A DNA stretch of 10,699 nucleotides from Oscillospiraceae bacterium. Lineage in GTDB: Bacteria; Bacillota_A; Clostridia; Oscillospirales; WRJC01. Each line of letters starts with the position of its first letter. The stretch's first letter is position 1. The stretch covers positions 1 to 10,699 of the forward strand of contig WQXD01000103.1 in the NCBI GenBank assembly GCA_009785015.1, in the 5' to 3' direction. This document shows, piece by piece, positions 1 to 6,676 of the stretch. A program made the position numbers and the translations under genes. The notes under the pieces are model-generated. The model had not been told where the DNA came from. It was given only the letters and a program-made list of their open reading frames with translations, and ran no database searches.

Positions 1-999
1 CAGCATATCGTCCGTGCGGCCCGCGGGTTTGGACATGCGCGCGTGGGCGCGCCCGCATTCGCATTTTTCGTAGTTCAGCGAGCATATATCCCTTGTTTTG
101 TAGCGTATGAGGGGAAAGCCCTCCTTGTCGAGCGTGGTGATTACGAGCTCTCCCGGCTCGCCCTCTTTTAACGGCTCGCCGTCGGCGTCCGTTATTTCGG
201 CGATAAAAAAGTCTTCCCATATGTGGAGCCCGCTCTGAAAGGAGCAGTCCTGCGAAACGGCGGGGCCCATGATCTCGCTTATGCCGTATATGTCATGGGC
301 GCGAAGCCCCAGCCGGTTTTCGATTTCGGCGCGCATGGCGGCGGACCACGGTTCAGCGCCGAAAATACCGGATTTTAACTTTAGGTCGCCTTTGGTCAGT
401 CCCGCCTCGAGCATGCTTTCGGCTATATACAGGGAATATGAGGGCGTGCAGCACAGGTGGGTGACGCCGAAATCCTTTAGCAGCGTGATCTGCCGCTGCG
501 TATTGCCGGAAGAGGCCGGAATTGTGACCGCGCCGAGTTTTTCCGCCCCGTAATGCGCCCCGAGCCCCCCCGTGAACAGCCCGTAGCCGTAGCCTATCTG
601 TACCCGTGAATTCTTGTCCGCTCCCGCCATGACCAAGCACCGCGCCATACATTCGGCCCAGAGATCGATATCCTTGCGCGTATAGCCGACCACCGTCTGC
701 TTTCCCGTCGTGCCCGATGAGGCGTGTATGCGCACGATATCCTCCATCGGAACGGCGAACAGGCCGAACGGGTAAGTGTCGCGCAGATCCTGCTTTACCG
801 TGAAGGGCAGATCGCGAAGGTTGTCCAAGCTTTTTATATCGCCCGGCAATATCCCCTTCTCCTGCATTTTTCGGCGGTAATGCGGCACATTCGAGTACAC
901 GTTTTCGACGGCGGCCCGCAGTTTTTTGAGTTGAAGCTCGCGTATTTGCCCGCGCGGCATCGTCTCGGCCGGTTGGTTCCAGTAATGATGCTTTTCCAT
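1..999 (-). CDS. paaK: phenylacetate-CoA ligase, 3' end cut by window edge
   Basis: Activates phenylacetate (or a related aryl acid) with ATP and CoA to the aryl-CoA in the cytoplasm. The frame is open for 333 codons from ATG at 999 to base 1. The adenylate-forming P-loop SSGTTGK is at residues 94-100, the aromatic motif YGISEIMGP at 238-246, and the ribose/adenylate-binding YKTRDI at 300-305, followed by a CxC pair (C313, C315) typical of PaaK. The family is about 430 residues, so roughly 100 C-terminal residues lie outside the window. The ATG is preceded by a modest AGAAAGGG ribosome binding site about 12 nt away. No promoter is visible between this start and the terminator at 1045-1080, so transcription probably has to pass that terminator. 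In anaerobes PaaK usually works with indolepyruvate ferredoxin oxidoreductase (IorAB), in either the degradative or the salvage direction. The family assignment is firm; the exact aryl substrate is not. Confidence 0.93.
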   Translation of the reverse strand, partial: MEKHHYWNQPAETMPRGQIRELQLKKLRAAVENVYSNVPHYRRKMQEKGILPGDIKSLDNLRDLPFTVKQDLRDTYPFGLFAVPMEDIVRIHASSGTTGKQTVVGYTRKDIDLWAECMARCLVMAGADKNSRVQIGYGYGLFTGGLGAHYGAEKLGAVTIPASSGNTQRQITLLKDFGVTHLCCTPSYSLYIAESMLEAGLTKGDLKLKSGIFGAEPWSAAMRAEIENRLGLRAHDIYGISEIMGPAVSQDCSFQSGLHIWEDFFIAEITDADGEPLKEGEPGELVITTLDKEGFPLIRYKTRDICSLNYEKCECGRAHARMSKPAGRTDDML

Positions 1000-1044
1000 A
1001 GATAATTTACGCCCTTTCTTTTTGGTATTTTTGATATTACATAT

Positions 1045-1080
1045 AAAAATTCCCCTTGCGGCGTTTTGCGCCGCAAGGGG
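1045..1080 (-). terminator. intrinsic terminator ahead of paaK (probable attenuator)
   Basis: Perfect 12-bp GC-rich stem (1080-1069 pairing with 1063-1052) with a 5-nt loop. On the minus strand it is followed by AA and then five T. It lies 45-80 bases upstream of the paaK start and downstream of the short leader ORF. It would stop both the leader transcript and any read-through from the kinase operon. The plus-strand side has only weak T runs, so minus-strand function is more likely. Its loop and 3' arm (CAAAACGCCGC) resemble an upstream leader segment (GAAAACGCTGC), which fits alternative pairing. Confidence 0.85.
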
Positions 1081-1109
1081 TTAAATTGTTTTAAAAATTT
1101 ACTCCACCC

Positions 1110-1205
1110 TTATTTTCCGCGACACAAAGCAGCGTTTTCGTAAAAACCAAAAACGCTGAAAGTAAAGATGAAAAGGGCGCTGCTATGTATAAGCGGCAGA
1201 TTCAT
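1110..1205 (-). CDS. 31-aa Phe-rich leader peptide (putative)
   Basis: ATG at 1205 is preceded by GGAGGA (1215-1210, 4 nt away) and lies about 24 nt after the predicted transcription start of a consensus promoter. The ORF ends with TAA at 1110, 30 nt before the terminator stem. Codons 12-22 encode LFIFTF-type sequence with Phe at positions 12, 14, 16, 19 and 21 and Tyr at 22, so 6 of 11 residues are aromatic. This resembles the Phe-run leader peptides of pheA and pheST attenuators in enterobacteria. The gene downstream handles phenylacetate, a phenylalanine-linked metabolite. The alternative is a tiny membrane peptide, since the same segment is hydrophobic. No family is recognised. Translation is well supported by promoter, ribosome binding site and position; the regulatory role is inference. 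Confidence 0.62.
   Translation of the reverse strand: MNLPLIHSSALFIFTFSVFGFYENAALCRGK
1129..1184 (-). promoter_or_regulatory. competing leader RNA hairpins (putative attenuator core)
   Basis: On the minus strand CAGCGTTTT (1158-1150) pairs perfectly with AAAACGCTG (1138-1130), 9 bp with an 11-nt loop. Its 5' arm overlaps the Phe codons 16-19 of the leader ORF. The 3' arm can instead pair through CGCTGC (1134-1129) with GCGGCG (1074-1069) of the terminator 5' arm: six pairs, one of them G-U. An upstream AGCAGCG (1184-1178) can also pair with CGCTGCT (1134-1128). This gives the classic segment order 1:2, 2:3 (antiterminator) and 3:4 (terminator). The antiterminator pairing is short compared with the 12-bp terminator, so the switch is plausible but unproven. 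Confidence 0.5.
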
Positions 1206-1235
1206 ACATTCCTCCGAAAATTGATTACAGCTGAT

Positions 1236-1264
1236 ATTATACCACATTTTTTCCGGGCTGTCAA
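1236..1264 (-). promoter_or_regulatory. sigma-A consensus promoter of the paaK leader
   Basis: TTGACA (1264-1259) and TATAAT (1241-1236) are both perfect consensus and separated by 17 bases, with an extended -10 TG. The predicted start is near 1229, giving a leader of about 185 nt to the terminator. It begins 30 bases after the kinase stop codon and reads toward paaK. A perfect, apparently unregulated promoter directly before a terminator fits control by termination and not by initiation. Confidence 0.9.
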
Positions 1265-1294
1265 GGGGGTTGCAGAAATTTTTTTGTGAGCGCG

Positions 1295-3265
1295 TCAAAG
1301 CAAATAGTCCCGAAGTATTGATAAAATTTCGTTCATATCGACGGGCTTTCCCAAATGCCGGTTCATTCCCGAGGCGAGGCACTCCTCCACGTCCCTGTGC
1401 GAAACATTGGCCGTCATCGCGATTATGGGGATACGCCCGGACTTCGGGATATCGTGCGACCGGATCAGCTTGGTCGCCTCATACCCGTCGAGCTCGGGCA
1501 TGCGGATATCCATGAAGATGAGCTTATACGCGTCCGGGTCGGATTTGAACTTTTCCACCGCTTCTTTGCCGTTGACTGCGAAATCTATTTCCACGCCGGT
1601 TTCTTCAAGCAGCATCGCTATGATTTCCCGGTTTATTTCGACATCTTCGGCGACCATGATCTTATAGCCCTCAAAAATGCCGTTTATCGAAATTTCGGCT
1701 TTGTCTTCCGGCGTTTTTTTGATTTGCGCCGTGATGCCGAAAATAAACGACGAGCCTTCCCCTATTTTCGATTCGACCTCGATATGTCCGCCCAGCCTCT
1801 CCACGATGCGCTGTGCGATCGCGAGTCCCAGCCCGATGCCCTCATATTTCCGCGATTTGCTGCCGTCCACCTGCTCGAAAGGGACAAACAGGGATTTTTG
1901 CTGCTGTTCGGATATTCCGATACCCGTATCTTTTACGGCAAAGCGGATTTCGCACCGGTCGCCTTCTGTTTTCGTCACTGCCGCGGACATCGATATACAG
2001 CCGTATTCCGGCGTAAATTTGACTGCGTTTGAGAGAAGGTTTGTAATCGCCTGTGTCAGGCGCTTTTCGTCGGAAGTGATGTACATCGGAATATTTTTAT
2101 CGATTTCAACGGAGAATACCTGTTTTTTCTTTGTCGTGTATGCCTGAAACGCGTTTTTTATATTGTCGAGCATATCTGCAAGGCTGAATTCGGTATATAT
2201 CAATTCGAGGCGGTTTGTCTCCATTTCCGATATATCCAAAATGTCGTTGATGACACTCAGCAGCTGCTGCGACTTTTCGTTGATGACGTCAAAGCAGCGC
2301 GCCCTTTGGGCACGATCTTCGGTTTTTTTGCCGATGAGCGCCATGCCGATGATGGCGCTCATCGGGGTGCGCATTTCGTGAGTCATACGGGCCAAAAAAT
2401 CGGATTTTGCCTTGTTTGACGCTTCCGCTTCTATGCGGTGCCTTTCGGTGTCGAACAGGATGTTTTTGGTTTCCGTTATGTCCATAAGGGCGCCGGTGAA
2501 GTGGAGGGGCTTGCCATCTTTGTCGCGGACCGTTTCGCCGGTGGTGCGGAAATACGCGTATTCGCCGTTTTTTTTAAGTATCCGGCATTCCTCGTCAAAC
2601 GGCGTTTCGCCGGTCAAATCCGACAAATGTCCGAAAAAAGCGTCGAGCGTCTGTTTTTTGTCCTCGGGATGCAAACGGCCGCAGCAACTGTCAAACACAT
2701 TGGGAAAGTCCTGCACATCGGAAAATCCGATCATCTTCCTGAATTCATCGGACCAATGGAAAACATTTGCCGGATTGCGCGGGTCGCCCGCGGCGACTTC
2801 CATGTCCCACAAACCTATTTTGGTGGCGTGCACAGCCAGCTTCAGCTTCGTCACCTGCAGCTCCAGCGCCTGATTGGAAAGTTTGCGCCGCTCTTCAAGC
2901 TGTTCCGCCATTATATTGAAGGCGACGGAAAAATCGCCCATGAAACTCACGCGCTGCCTGTAATCACCCTTTGCGATTTGCTGCGCCTGCCAGGTGAGGT
3001 ACTTCAGGGAAGCGTGGAGCGATTTGAGCGGAGCCGCTATTTCATTTCCGGACATCGCCGCCTTGCCGTTCAGCTCGCCTTTGGACAACGCCCTCGCGAA
3101 TTCGTTCGCGTCGATGACGCACTCCGCGAAATACATAAGCCCGTGCGCAAATTCCTGCATATCTTCCGGCAGACTTTCGACATCCAATGCGGCGTTACCC
3201 GGTTCATAGATAACGTCGCGCAAATATTCAAACAATTTTTCGATAGCGGACCCCAATAAAATCAC
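1295..3265 (-). CDS. soluble hybrid sensor histidine kinase/response regulator (PAS)
   Basis: Up to 656 residues with no membrane segment, so cytoplasmic. Domains in order: N-terminal region (1-70); HAMP-like/linker helix (about 75-125, containing GDYRQRVSFMGDF); coiled coil (about 120-145); PAS_3-type PAS (about 150-268); HisKA with H-box HEMRTP, phospho-acceptor His296; HATPase_c with N-box near N409/N413, DTGIG at 446-450 and GIGLGLA at 476-482; and a C-terminal receiver with E540/D541, phospho-Asp586, T618 and K640. All catalytic residues are present. There is no output domain, so phosphate presumably moves on to another protein. The start is uncertain: GTG at 3265 gives 656 residues, but AGGTGAT lies 4 nt before an in-frame TTG at 3256, which may be the true start (653 residues). 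The gene follows the V4R gene by 28-37 nt and probably takes its signal from it. No terminator is seen directly after the stop codon. Confidence 0.92.
   Translation of the reverse strand: MILLGSAIEKLFEYLRDVIYEPGNAALDVESLPEDMQEFAHGLMYFAECVIDANEFARALSKGELNGKAAMSGNEIAAPLKSLHASLKYLTWQAQQIAKGDYRQRVSFMGDFSVAFNIMAEQLEERRKLSNQALELQVTKLKLAVHATKIGLWDMEVAAGDPRNPANVFHWSDEFRKMIGFSDVQDFPNVFDSCCGRLHPEDKKQTLDAFFGHLSDLTGETPFDEECRILKKNGEYAYFRTTGETVRDKDGKPLHFTGALMDITETKNILFDTERHRIEAEASNKAKSDFLARMTHEMRTPMSAIIGMALIGKKTEDRAQRARCFDVINEKSQQLLSVINDILDISEMETNRLELIYTEFSLADMLDNIKNAFQAYTTKKKQVFSVEIDKNIPMYITSDEKRLTQAITNLLSNAVKFTPEYGCISMSAAVTKTEGDRCEIRFAVKDTGIGISEQQQKSLFVPFEQVDGSKSRKYEGIGLGLAIAQRIVERLGGHIEVESKIGEGSSFIFGITAQIKKTPEDKAEISINGIFEGYKIMVAEDVEINREIIAMLLEETGVEIDFAVNGKEAVEKFKSDPDAYKLIFMDIRMPELDGYEATKLIRSHDIPKSGRIPIIAMTANVSHRDVEECLASGMNRHLGKPVDMNEILSILRDYLL
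2331..2365. repeat. 13-bp perfect inverted repeat inside the kinase gene
   Basis: CCGATGAGCGCCA (2331-2343) and its exact reverse complement (2353-2365) flank 9 bases. The repeat encodes the residues just after the H-box (about 301-312). On neither strand is the hairpin followed by a T run (the minus strand continues CAAAAAAACC), so it does not look like a terminator. It may be a by-product of codon choice over a conserved AIIGM motif. Confidence 0.8.
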
Positions 3266-3293
3266 CTGCCTGTCCGGCCGCGCAATCTACCGT

Positions 3294-3836
3294 TTACTCT
3301 CCCGCAATGCCGCTGAACCGGCAGACCCTGTCGCCGTTTGCCCAGCAGTCCACTTCACGGACATGGTATTTTTTGCCCGTGTACGCTTCGAGGATGCCGG
3401 CGATAAAACCCTCGTCGTAGATACACACGTTTTCATTTGTGATGGGCAGCCCGCTGCAATCGAGATCCTGAGCCACCGTGAGCGTTATTTTTCCCGAGTC
3501 GGGGTCGAAATCCTCCATATGCAAAATACCGATCTTCAATCCCTCCAGGGTCTTTTGCAAATTCGCGACAAAATCCTCAAATCCCGTGTTCAAGTCCAGC
3601 ACGTTTTTGACAAATTCGGTCCCCGCCAAAAAACCGGCGTCCCTGAAATGGGCATTCGCCTTTTCCAGCCCGTATTCTTTGGTGAGCACGTCGAGCATCG
3701 TATACTGCATCAGGCGGTACACGAGCACCGGCATTTCCTCGCCCATGTCCCCGCGGCCCTCTTTGATATTGCCCAAATTTTCCCAGATAAAATCCTGGTG
3801 CCTTTTGCCTTTTAAAAATACATTTTTACCGCCCAT
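3294..3836 (-). CDS. V4R (4-vinyl reductase) domain sensor protein
   Basis: A 180-residue soluble protein; residues about 35-178 form a V4R domain, a small-molecule-binding fold found in BchJ and in the sensory part of XylR/DmpR/MopR phenol regulators. The C-terminal block VCIYDEGFIAGIL...DCWANGDRVCRF is diagnostic. C138, E161, C164 and C172 have exactly the spacing I recall for the MopR/DmpR zinc ligands (C155, E178, C181, C189), so a zinc site is predicted. ATG at 3836 was chosen because AAGGAG lies 10 nt upstream; the frame stays open further upstream into the methyltransferase gene but has no comparable start signal. It sits 37 nt after the methyltransferase stop and 28-37 nt before the kinase, so the three are probably co-transcribed. 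The likely role is ligand sensing for the kinase. The ligand is unknown and an enzymatic role is not excluded. Confidence 0.85.
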   Translation of the reverse strand: MGGKNVFLKGKRHQDFIWENLGNIKEGRGDMGEEMPVLVYRLMQYTMLDVLTKEYGLEKANAHFRDAGFLAGTEFVKNVLDLNTGFEDFVANLQKTLEGLKIGILHMEDFDPDSGKITLTVAQDLDCSGLPITNENVCIYDEGFIAGILEAYTGKKYHVREVDCWANGDRVCRFSGIAGE

Positions 3837-3873
3837 TTTTTTGATTCTCCTTGTTATATTTAATATCTGTTTA

Positions 3874-4935
3874 TTAATACTTTCCGTATTCGAGGCCCCA
3901 TTCCACCATCTTTTCATACGCCTCCAGCGGCACGTTGTCGGGGATCGAGTGGTCGGAACCGAAAATATATCCTCCGCCCTGTTTGGCGAAGCTCACCTTG
4001 GCCTTTATTTCGTCGTGCAGTTTGCCCAAATCGCCTCCGCTTATGGTCATAACGTCGATCCCGCCCCACAGTGTGAGCGCATCGCCGTAATCCCGTTTTA
4101 TCTTGAACAGATCCATGCCCGCCTTCACCTCCAGCGGGTTCAGTATGTCAAAGCCCGCCTCGACATACTGCGGCAGCAGCTTGCGGTTGTCCCCGCACGT
4201 GTGCAGCATCGCCTTCATGTTTTTGCTGTGCAGGTAATCGCAGTAGCGCTTATGGCTGGGGAATATGATTTCCCTGTAAAAAGCGGGCGAGAAAAACGGC
4301 CCGTTGGAATACCCCATATCCTCGGTGATATAGCCGATGTCGTATTCCATTCCCGCCCCGAGGCAGTAATCGAGCGAATCAAAGGCCAATCTCTCCGTCG
4401 CTTCCACCATATCCTTTATCCACTCCGGGTCTTCGCCGATGGCCACGAGCAGCATTTCGGTGCCCATGCAGTATTTGTACTTCTCAAACCCGAGGCAGGG
4501 CTCCATGAACACCTGCACGAAAGAATCCTTTGTGTTTTCCTGATTTTTTTTGGCTTCGGCTATGTTGACCCTTTTTTCGTTGAAGGCGAGCCTCGGCTTG
4601 TTTTTTTCCCAGTCCTCTTTGGTCACGATGGAATACTCCGACAGCTCAAGGGTGGAAGCCTTCTTTTTCATGGTTTTCGATCTGACGTTGTCGGCGCTCA
4701 CGGAAATCACATATTCCTCTGTCTCCTCGACGACGCTGGCCGGATACTGAAACGACCAGTCGATGTATGTGCCGTTCATGCCGTCCAAACAAAAACGCTT
4801 TGAGATGTCGGTATCCTTAGGAAGCCCCTCGCCGTACCATTTTTCGAGGGTAGTACCCCATATGCTCTCCCATATGGGCACGCGGTCCGTTTTTTTGCGC
4901 TGTATCGCGCCGAGCACGCGCTCTCTTGAATTCAT
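3874..4935 (-). CDS. uroporphyrinogen decarboxylase-like (MtaA/CmuA-type) methyltransferase
   Basis: A 353-residue TIM-barrel protein of the UroD superfamily, in the branch that includes corrinoid:coenzyme methyltransferases such as MtaA, MtbA and CmuA. The start MNSRERVLGAIQRKKTDRVP is typical, and GGGAGG lies 10 nt before the ATG. H245-x-C247 in HTCGD gives two of the usual HxC...C zinc ligands; no cysteine follows C247, so the third ligand must be something else, or zinc chemistry is altered. The block FGSDHSIPDN (325-334) is common in this branch. Residues for porphyrin decarboxylation and a haem pathway are not seen, so true UroD activity is unlikely. No corrinoid protein or substrate-specific methyltransferase is in the window. 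It leads an apparent operon with the V4R sensor and hybrid kinase, expressed from its own promoter at 4971-4999. The substrate cannot be told from sequence. Confidence 0.85.
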   Translation of the reverse strand: MNSRERVLGAIQRKKTDRVPIWESIWGTTLEKWYGEGLPKDTDISKRFCLDGMNGTYIDWSFQYPASVVEETEEYVISVSADNVRSKTMKKKASTLELSEYSIVTKEDWEKNKPRLAFNEKRVNIAEAKKNQENTKDSFVQVFMEPCLGFEKYKYCMGTEMLLVAIGEDPEWIKDMVEATERLAFDSLDYCLGAGMEYDIGYITEDMGYSNGPFFSPAFYREIIFPSHKRYCDYLHSKNMKAMLHTCGDNRKLLPQYVEAGFDILNPLEVKAGMDLFKIKRDYGDALTLWGGIDVMTISGGDLGKLHDEIKAKVSFAKQGGGYIFGSDHSIPDNVPLEAYEKMVEWGLEYGKY

Positions 4936-4959
4936 ATACGCTCATCCTCCCGTTTTTAT

Positions 4960-5002
4960 ATATTGACTATATGATATCACAAATATTTTTGCTTGTCAAT
5001 AT
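4960..5002. repeat. 8-bp inverted repeat across the methyltransferase promoter (possible operator)
   Basis: ATATTGAC (4960-4967) and GTCAATAT (4995-5002) are exact inverted copies, 27 bases apart. The right arm covers the -35 box of the methyltransferase promoter and the left arm covers its predicted start. This arrangement would suit a dimeric or looping repressor, but the sequence is AT-rich and chance is possible. Confidence 0.35.
4971..4999 (-). promoter_or_regulatory. promoter of the methyltransferase-V4R-kinase operon
   Basis: TTGACA (4999-4994) and TATCAT (4976-4971) are 17 bases apart with an extended -10 TG. The predicted start is near 4964, giving a 5' UTR of about 29 nt before ATG 4935. 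It lies back-to-back with the comM promoter, the two -35 boxes being 23 bases apart. Confidence 0.8.
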
Positions 5003-5022
5003 GTTTTTATCTGTAATCGCAC

Positions 5023-5051
5023 TTGAACCGCGCAAAAAATTGTGGTATAAT
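5023..5051 (+). promoter_or_regulatory. comM promoter
   Basis: TTGAAC (5023-5028) and TATAAT (5046-5051) are 17 bases apart with an extended -10. The 13 bases TGTGGTATAATAT are identical to those of the paaK leader promoter. The predicted start is near 5058. Confidence 0.82.
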
Positions 5052-5085
5052 ATACAAAAAATCAAAAACGTGAGGAACAAAAACC

Positions 5086-6672
5086 ATGGTCAAAACAATA
5101 CTCACCACAGGGCTTTACGGGATCGACGGCTTTATCATAACCGTCGAATGTTTCATATCCTCCGGCATTCCGGCTTTCGAAATCGTGGGTCTTCCCGACG
5201 CCGCAGTCAAGGAATCGAAGGAACGGATAAAAGCCGCCATGAAAACCTGCGGATTTTCGATGCCCAACAGGGTCATAACCATAAACCTCGCGCCCGCCGA
5301 CCGCAAAAAAGAGGGGTCGTCGCTCGATCTGGCGCTGTTTGCCAGCATACTGGCAAACGAGAAGGAGCTCGAATTTGATTTTGAAAAGATGTGTTTCATC
5401 GGGGAGCTCTCCTTGGCGGGGGAGATAAGGGCGGTAAACGGCATTTTGCCAATGTGCATAGCCGCGAAAAAAGCGGGCATCACAAAAATATTCGTGCCGC
5501 GCGAAAACGCGAAAGAAGCGGTGCTGTGCGGGGGAGGCGCCGCGGACTTGGGGGATGGGTCCGGGGCGGAGATATTCCCCGTGAAAAATATCACCGAATT
5601 ATACAATCATCTCGCCGAAAACCGGCTCATCGAGCCCATGACCTACTCAGAGAACGATTACTTGGGCCTGGATTTTGTGAGCGAGCTCGATTTCGCGGAT
5701 GTGAAAAGCCAGGAAAAGGCCAAAAGGGCGATCGAAGTCGCCGCCGTCGGGGCGCACAACGTGCTGTTCATCGGCCCTCCCGGCGCGGGAAAAAGCATGC
5801 TCGCCAAAAGGATAGGCGGGATAATGCCGCCTATGGGTTTCGAGGAGGCCATAGAAACCACCAAAATCCATTCGGTGGCCGGCATACTGGGCCAAAGCCG
5901 CCAAAACATGTCGCTAATCACCGAACGGCCCTTCAGGGCCCCGCATCACTCCGTTTCGCGGGGAGGGCTGACCGGCGGAGGGCGGATCCCCATCCCCGGC
6001 GAGATCAGCATAGCCCACAACGGAGTGTTGTTCTTAGACGAATTTCCCGAATTTTCGAGGGACGCCATAGACGCGCTGCGCCAGCCGCTCGAGGACGGCG
6101 AAGTGACGATAACCCGGACCAACGGGAAAATAACCTTCCCGTCGGAATTTATGCTGGTCTGCGCCATGAACCCGTGCAAATGCGGCCATTACGGAAATCC
6201 GCAGAGAGCCTGCAGCTGCTCGGACACGGAAAGAAAAAAATATATGTCCCGCATATCGGGCCCGCTTTTGGACCGTATCGACATACAGATAGAGATCCCG
6301 GCGGTTTCCTACGAGGAGATAAAGTCGAACGAAAAAAGGGAGAGCTCCGCGGATATACGAAAACGGATAACAAAGGCCAAAAAGTTCATGTTTGAGCGCT
6401 GCGAAAAAGAGAGCGGCGGAAATACCTCGATTGCCTTCTGCAATTCGAGGCTGAACCCCAAACAGATGCAAAAATACTGTATTTTGGACGACGAAGCCGA
6501 AAAAATCATGCGTTCCGCCTTTGAGAGGCTCGGGCTGTCCGCGAGGGGGCACGACCGGATTTTGCGCGTGTCGCGCTCCATAGCCGACCTCGAGGCGAGC
6601 GAGTTCATAAAAAAGAACCATATAGCCGAGGCCATACAGTTCCGCTCCCTTGACAGAAAATATTGGGGGTGA
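5086..6672 (+). CDS. comM: YifB/ComM-family Mg-chelatase-like AAA+ ATPase
   Basis: A 528-residue protein of the usual family length and layout. The N-terminal ChlI-type S5/Lon-like domain spans about 1-125, the AAA+ module about 210-420, and the Mg_chelatase C-terminal domain about 430-525. Walker A GPPGAGKS is at 230-237 and Walker B LFLDE at 315-319. The conserved cysteine block NPCKCG (362-367) is followed by a CSC pair. In gamma-proteobacteria ComM is a hexameric helicase that promotes branch migration during natural transformation; the role in Clostridia is less clear and the protein is not a magnesium chelatase subunit. The start ATG 5086 has GAGG about 10 nt upstream and sits about 28 nt after the predicted transcription start. 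It is a lone plus-strand gene, divergent from the methyltransferase operon and convergent with rnfB, whose stop codon is only 4 bp away. Confidence 0.95.
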   Translation: MVKTILTTGLYGIDGFIITVECFISSGIPAFEIVGLPDAAVKESKERIKAAMKTCGFSMPNRVITINLAPADRKKEGSSLDLALFASILANEKELEFDFEKMCFIGELSLAGEIRAVNGILPMCIAAKKAGITKIFVPRENAKEAVLCGGGAADLGDGSGAEIFPVKNITELYNHLAENRLIEPMTYSENDYLGLDFVSELDFADVKSQEKAKRAIEVAAVGAHNVLFIGPPGAGKSMLAKRIGGIMPPMGFEEAIETTKIHSVAGILGQSRQNMSLITERPFRAPHHSVSRGGLTGGGRIPIPGEISIAHNGVLFLDEFPEFSRDAIDALRQPLEDGEVTITRTNGKITFPSEFMLVCAMNPCKCGHYGNPQRACSCSDTERKKYMSRISGPLLDRIDIQIEIPAVSYEEIKSNEKRESSADIRKRITKAKKFMFERCEKESGGNTSIAFCNSRLNPKQMQKYCILDDEAEKIMRSAFERLGLSARGHDRILRVSRSIADLEASEFIKKNHIAEAIQFRSLDRKYWG

Positions 6673-6676
6673 AGAG

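Noticed and set aside
1045..1229. The leader as a T-box riboswitch (AAGGGTGGAG near 1115-1105 resembles the T-box core AGGGTGG)
   Set aside because: The match stops before the ACCGCG part, the leader is short, and no stem I with specifier loop features is visible.
1000..1229. A known metabolite riboswitch in the paaK leader
   Set aside because: No core motif of the common classes (TPP, SAM, FMN, cobalamin, glycine, lysine, c-di-GMP) could be recognised by eye; a covariance-model search would decide.
1110..1382. 90-codon minus-strand frame running from inside the kinase gene to the leader ORF stop
   Set aside because: The upstream part overlaps the kinase in another frame with no start signal; only the last 31 codons have a promoter and ribosome binding site.
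2438..3259. 273-codon plus-strand open frame opposite the kinase
   Set aside because: Shadow frame; the opposite strand encodes unmistakable HAMP-like and PAS sequence.
3837..3917. 27-codon N-terminal extension of the V4R protein
   Set aside because: It runs into the end of the methyltransferase gene and lacks a ribosome binding site, whereas ATG 3836 has AAGGAG at good spacing.
3478..4803. 441-codon plus-strand open frame opposite the methyltransferase and V4R genes
   Set aside because: Antisense shadow in GC-biased codons: no ribosome binding site or recognisable domain, while both minus-strand genes have clear family signatures.
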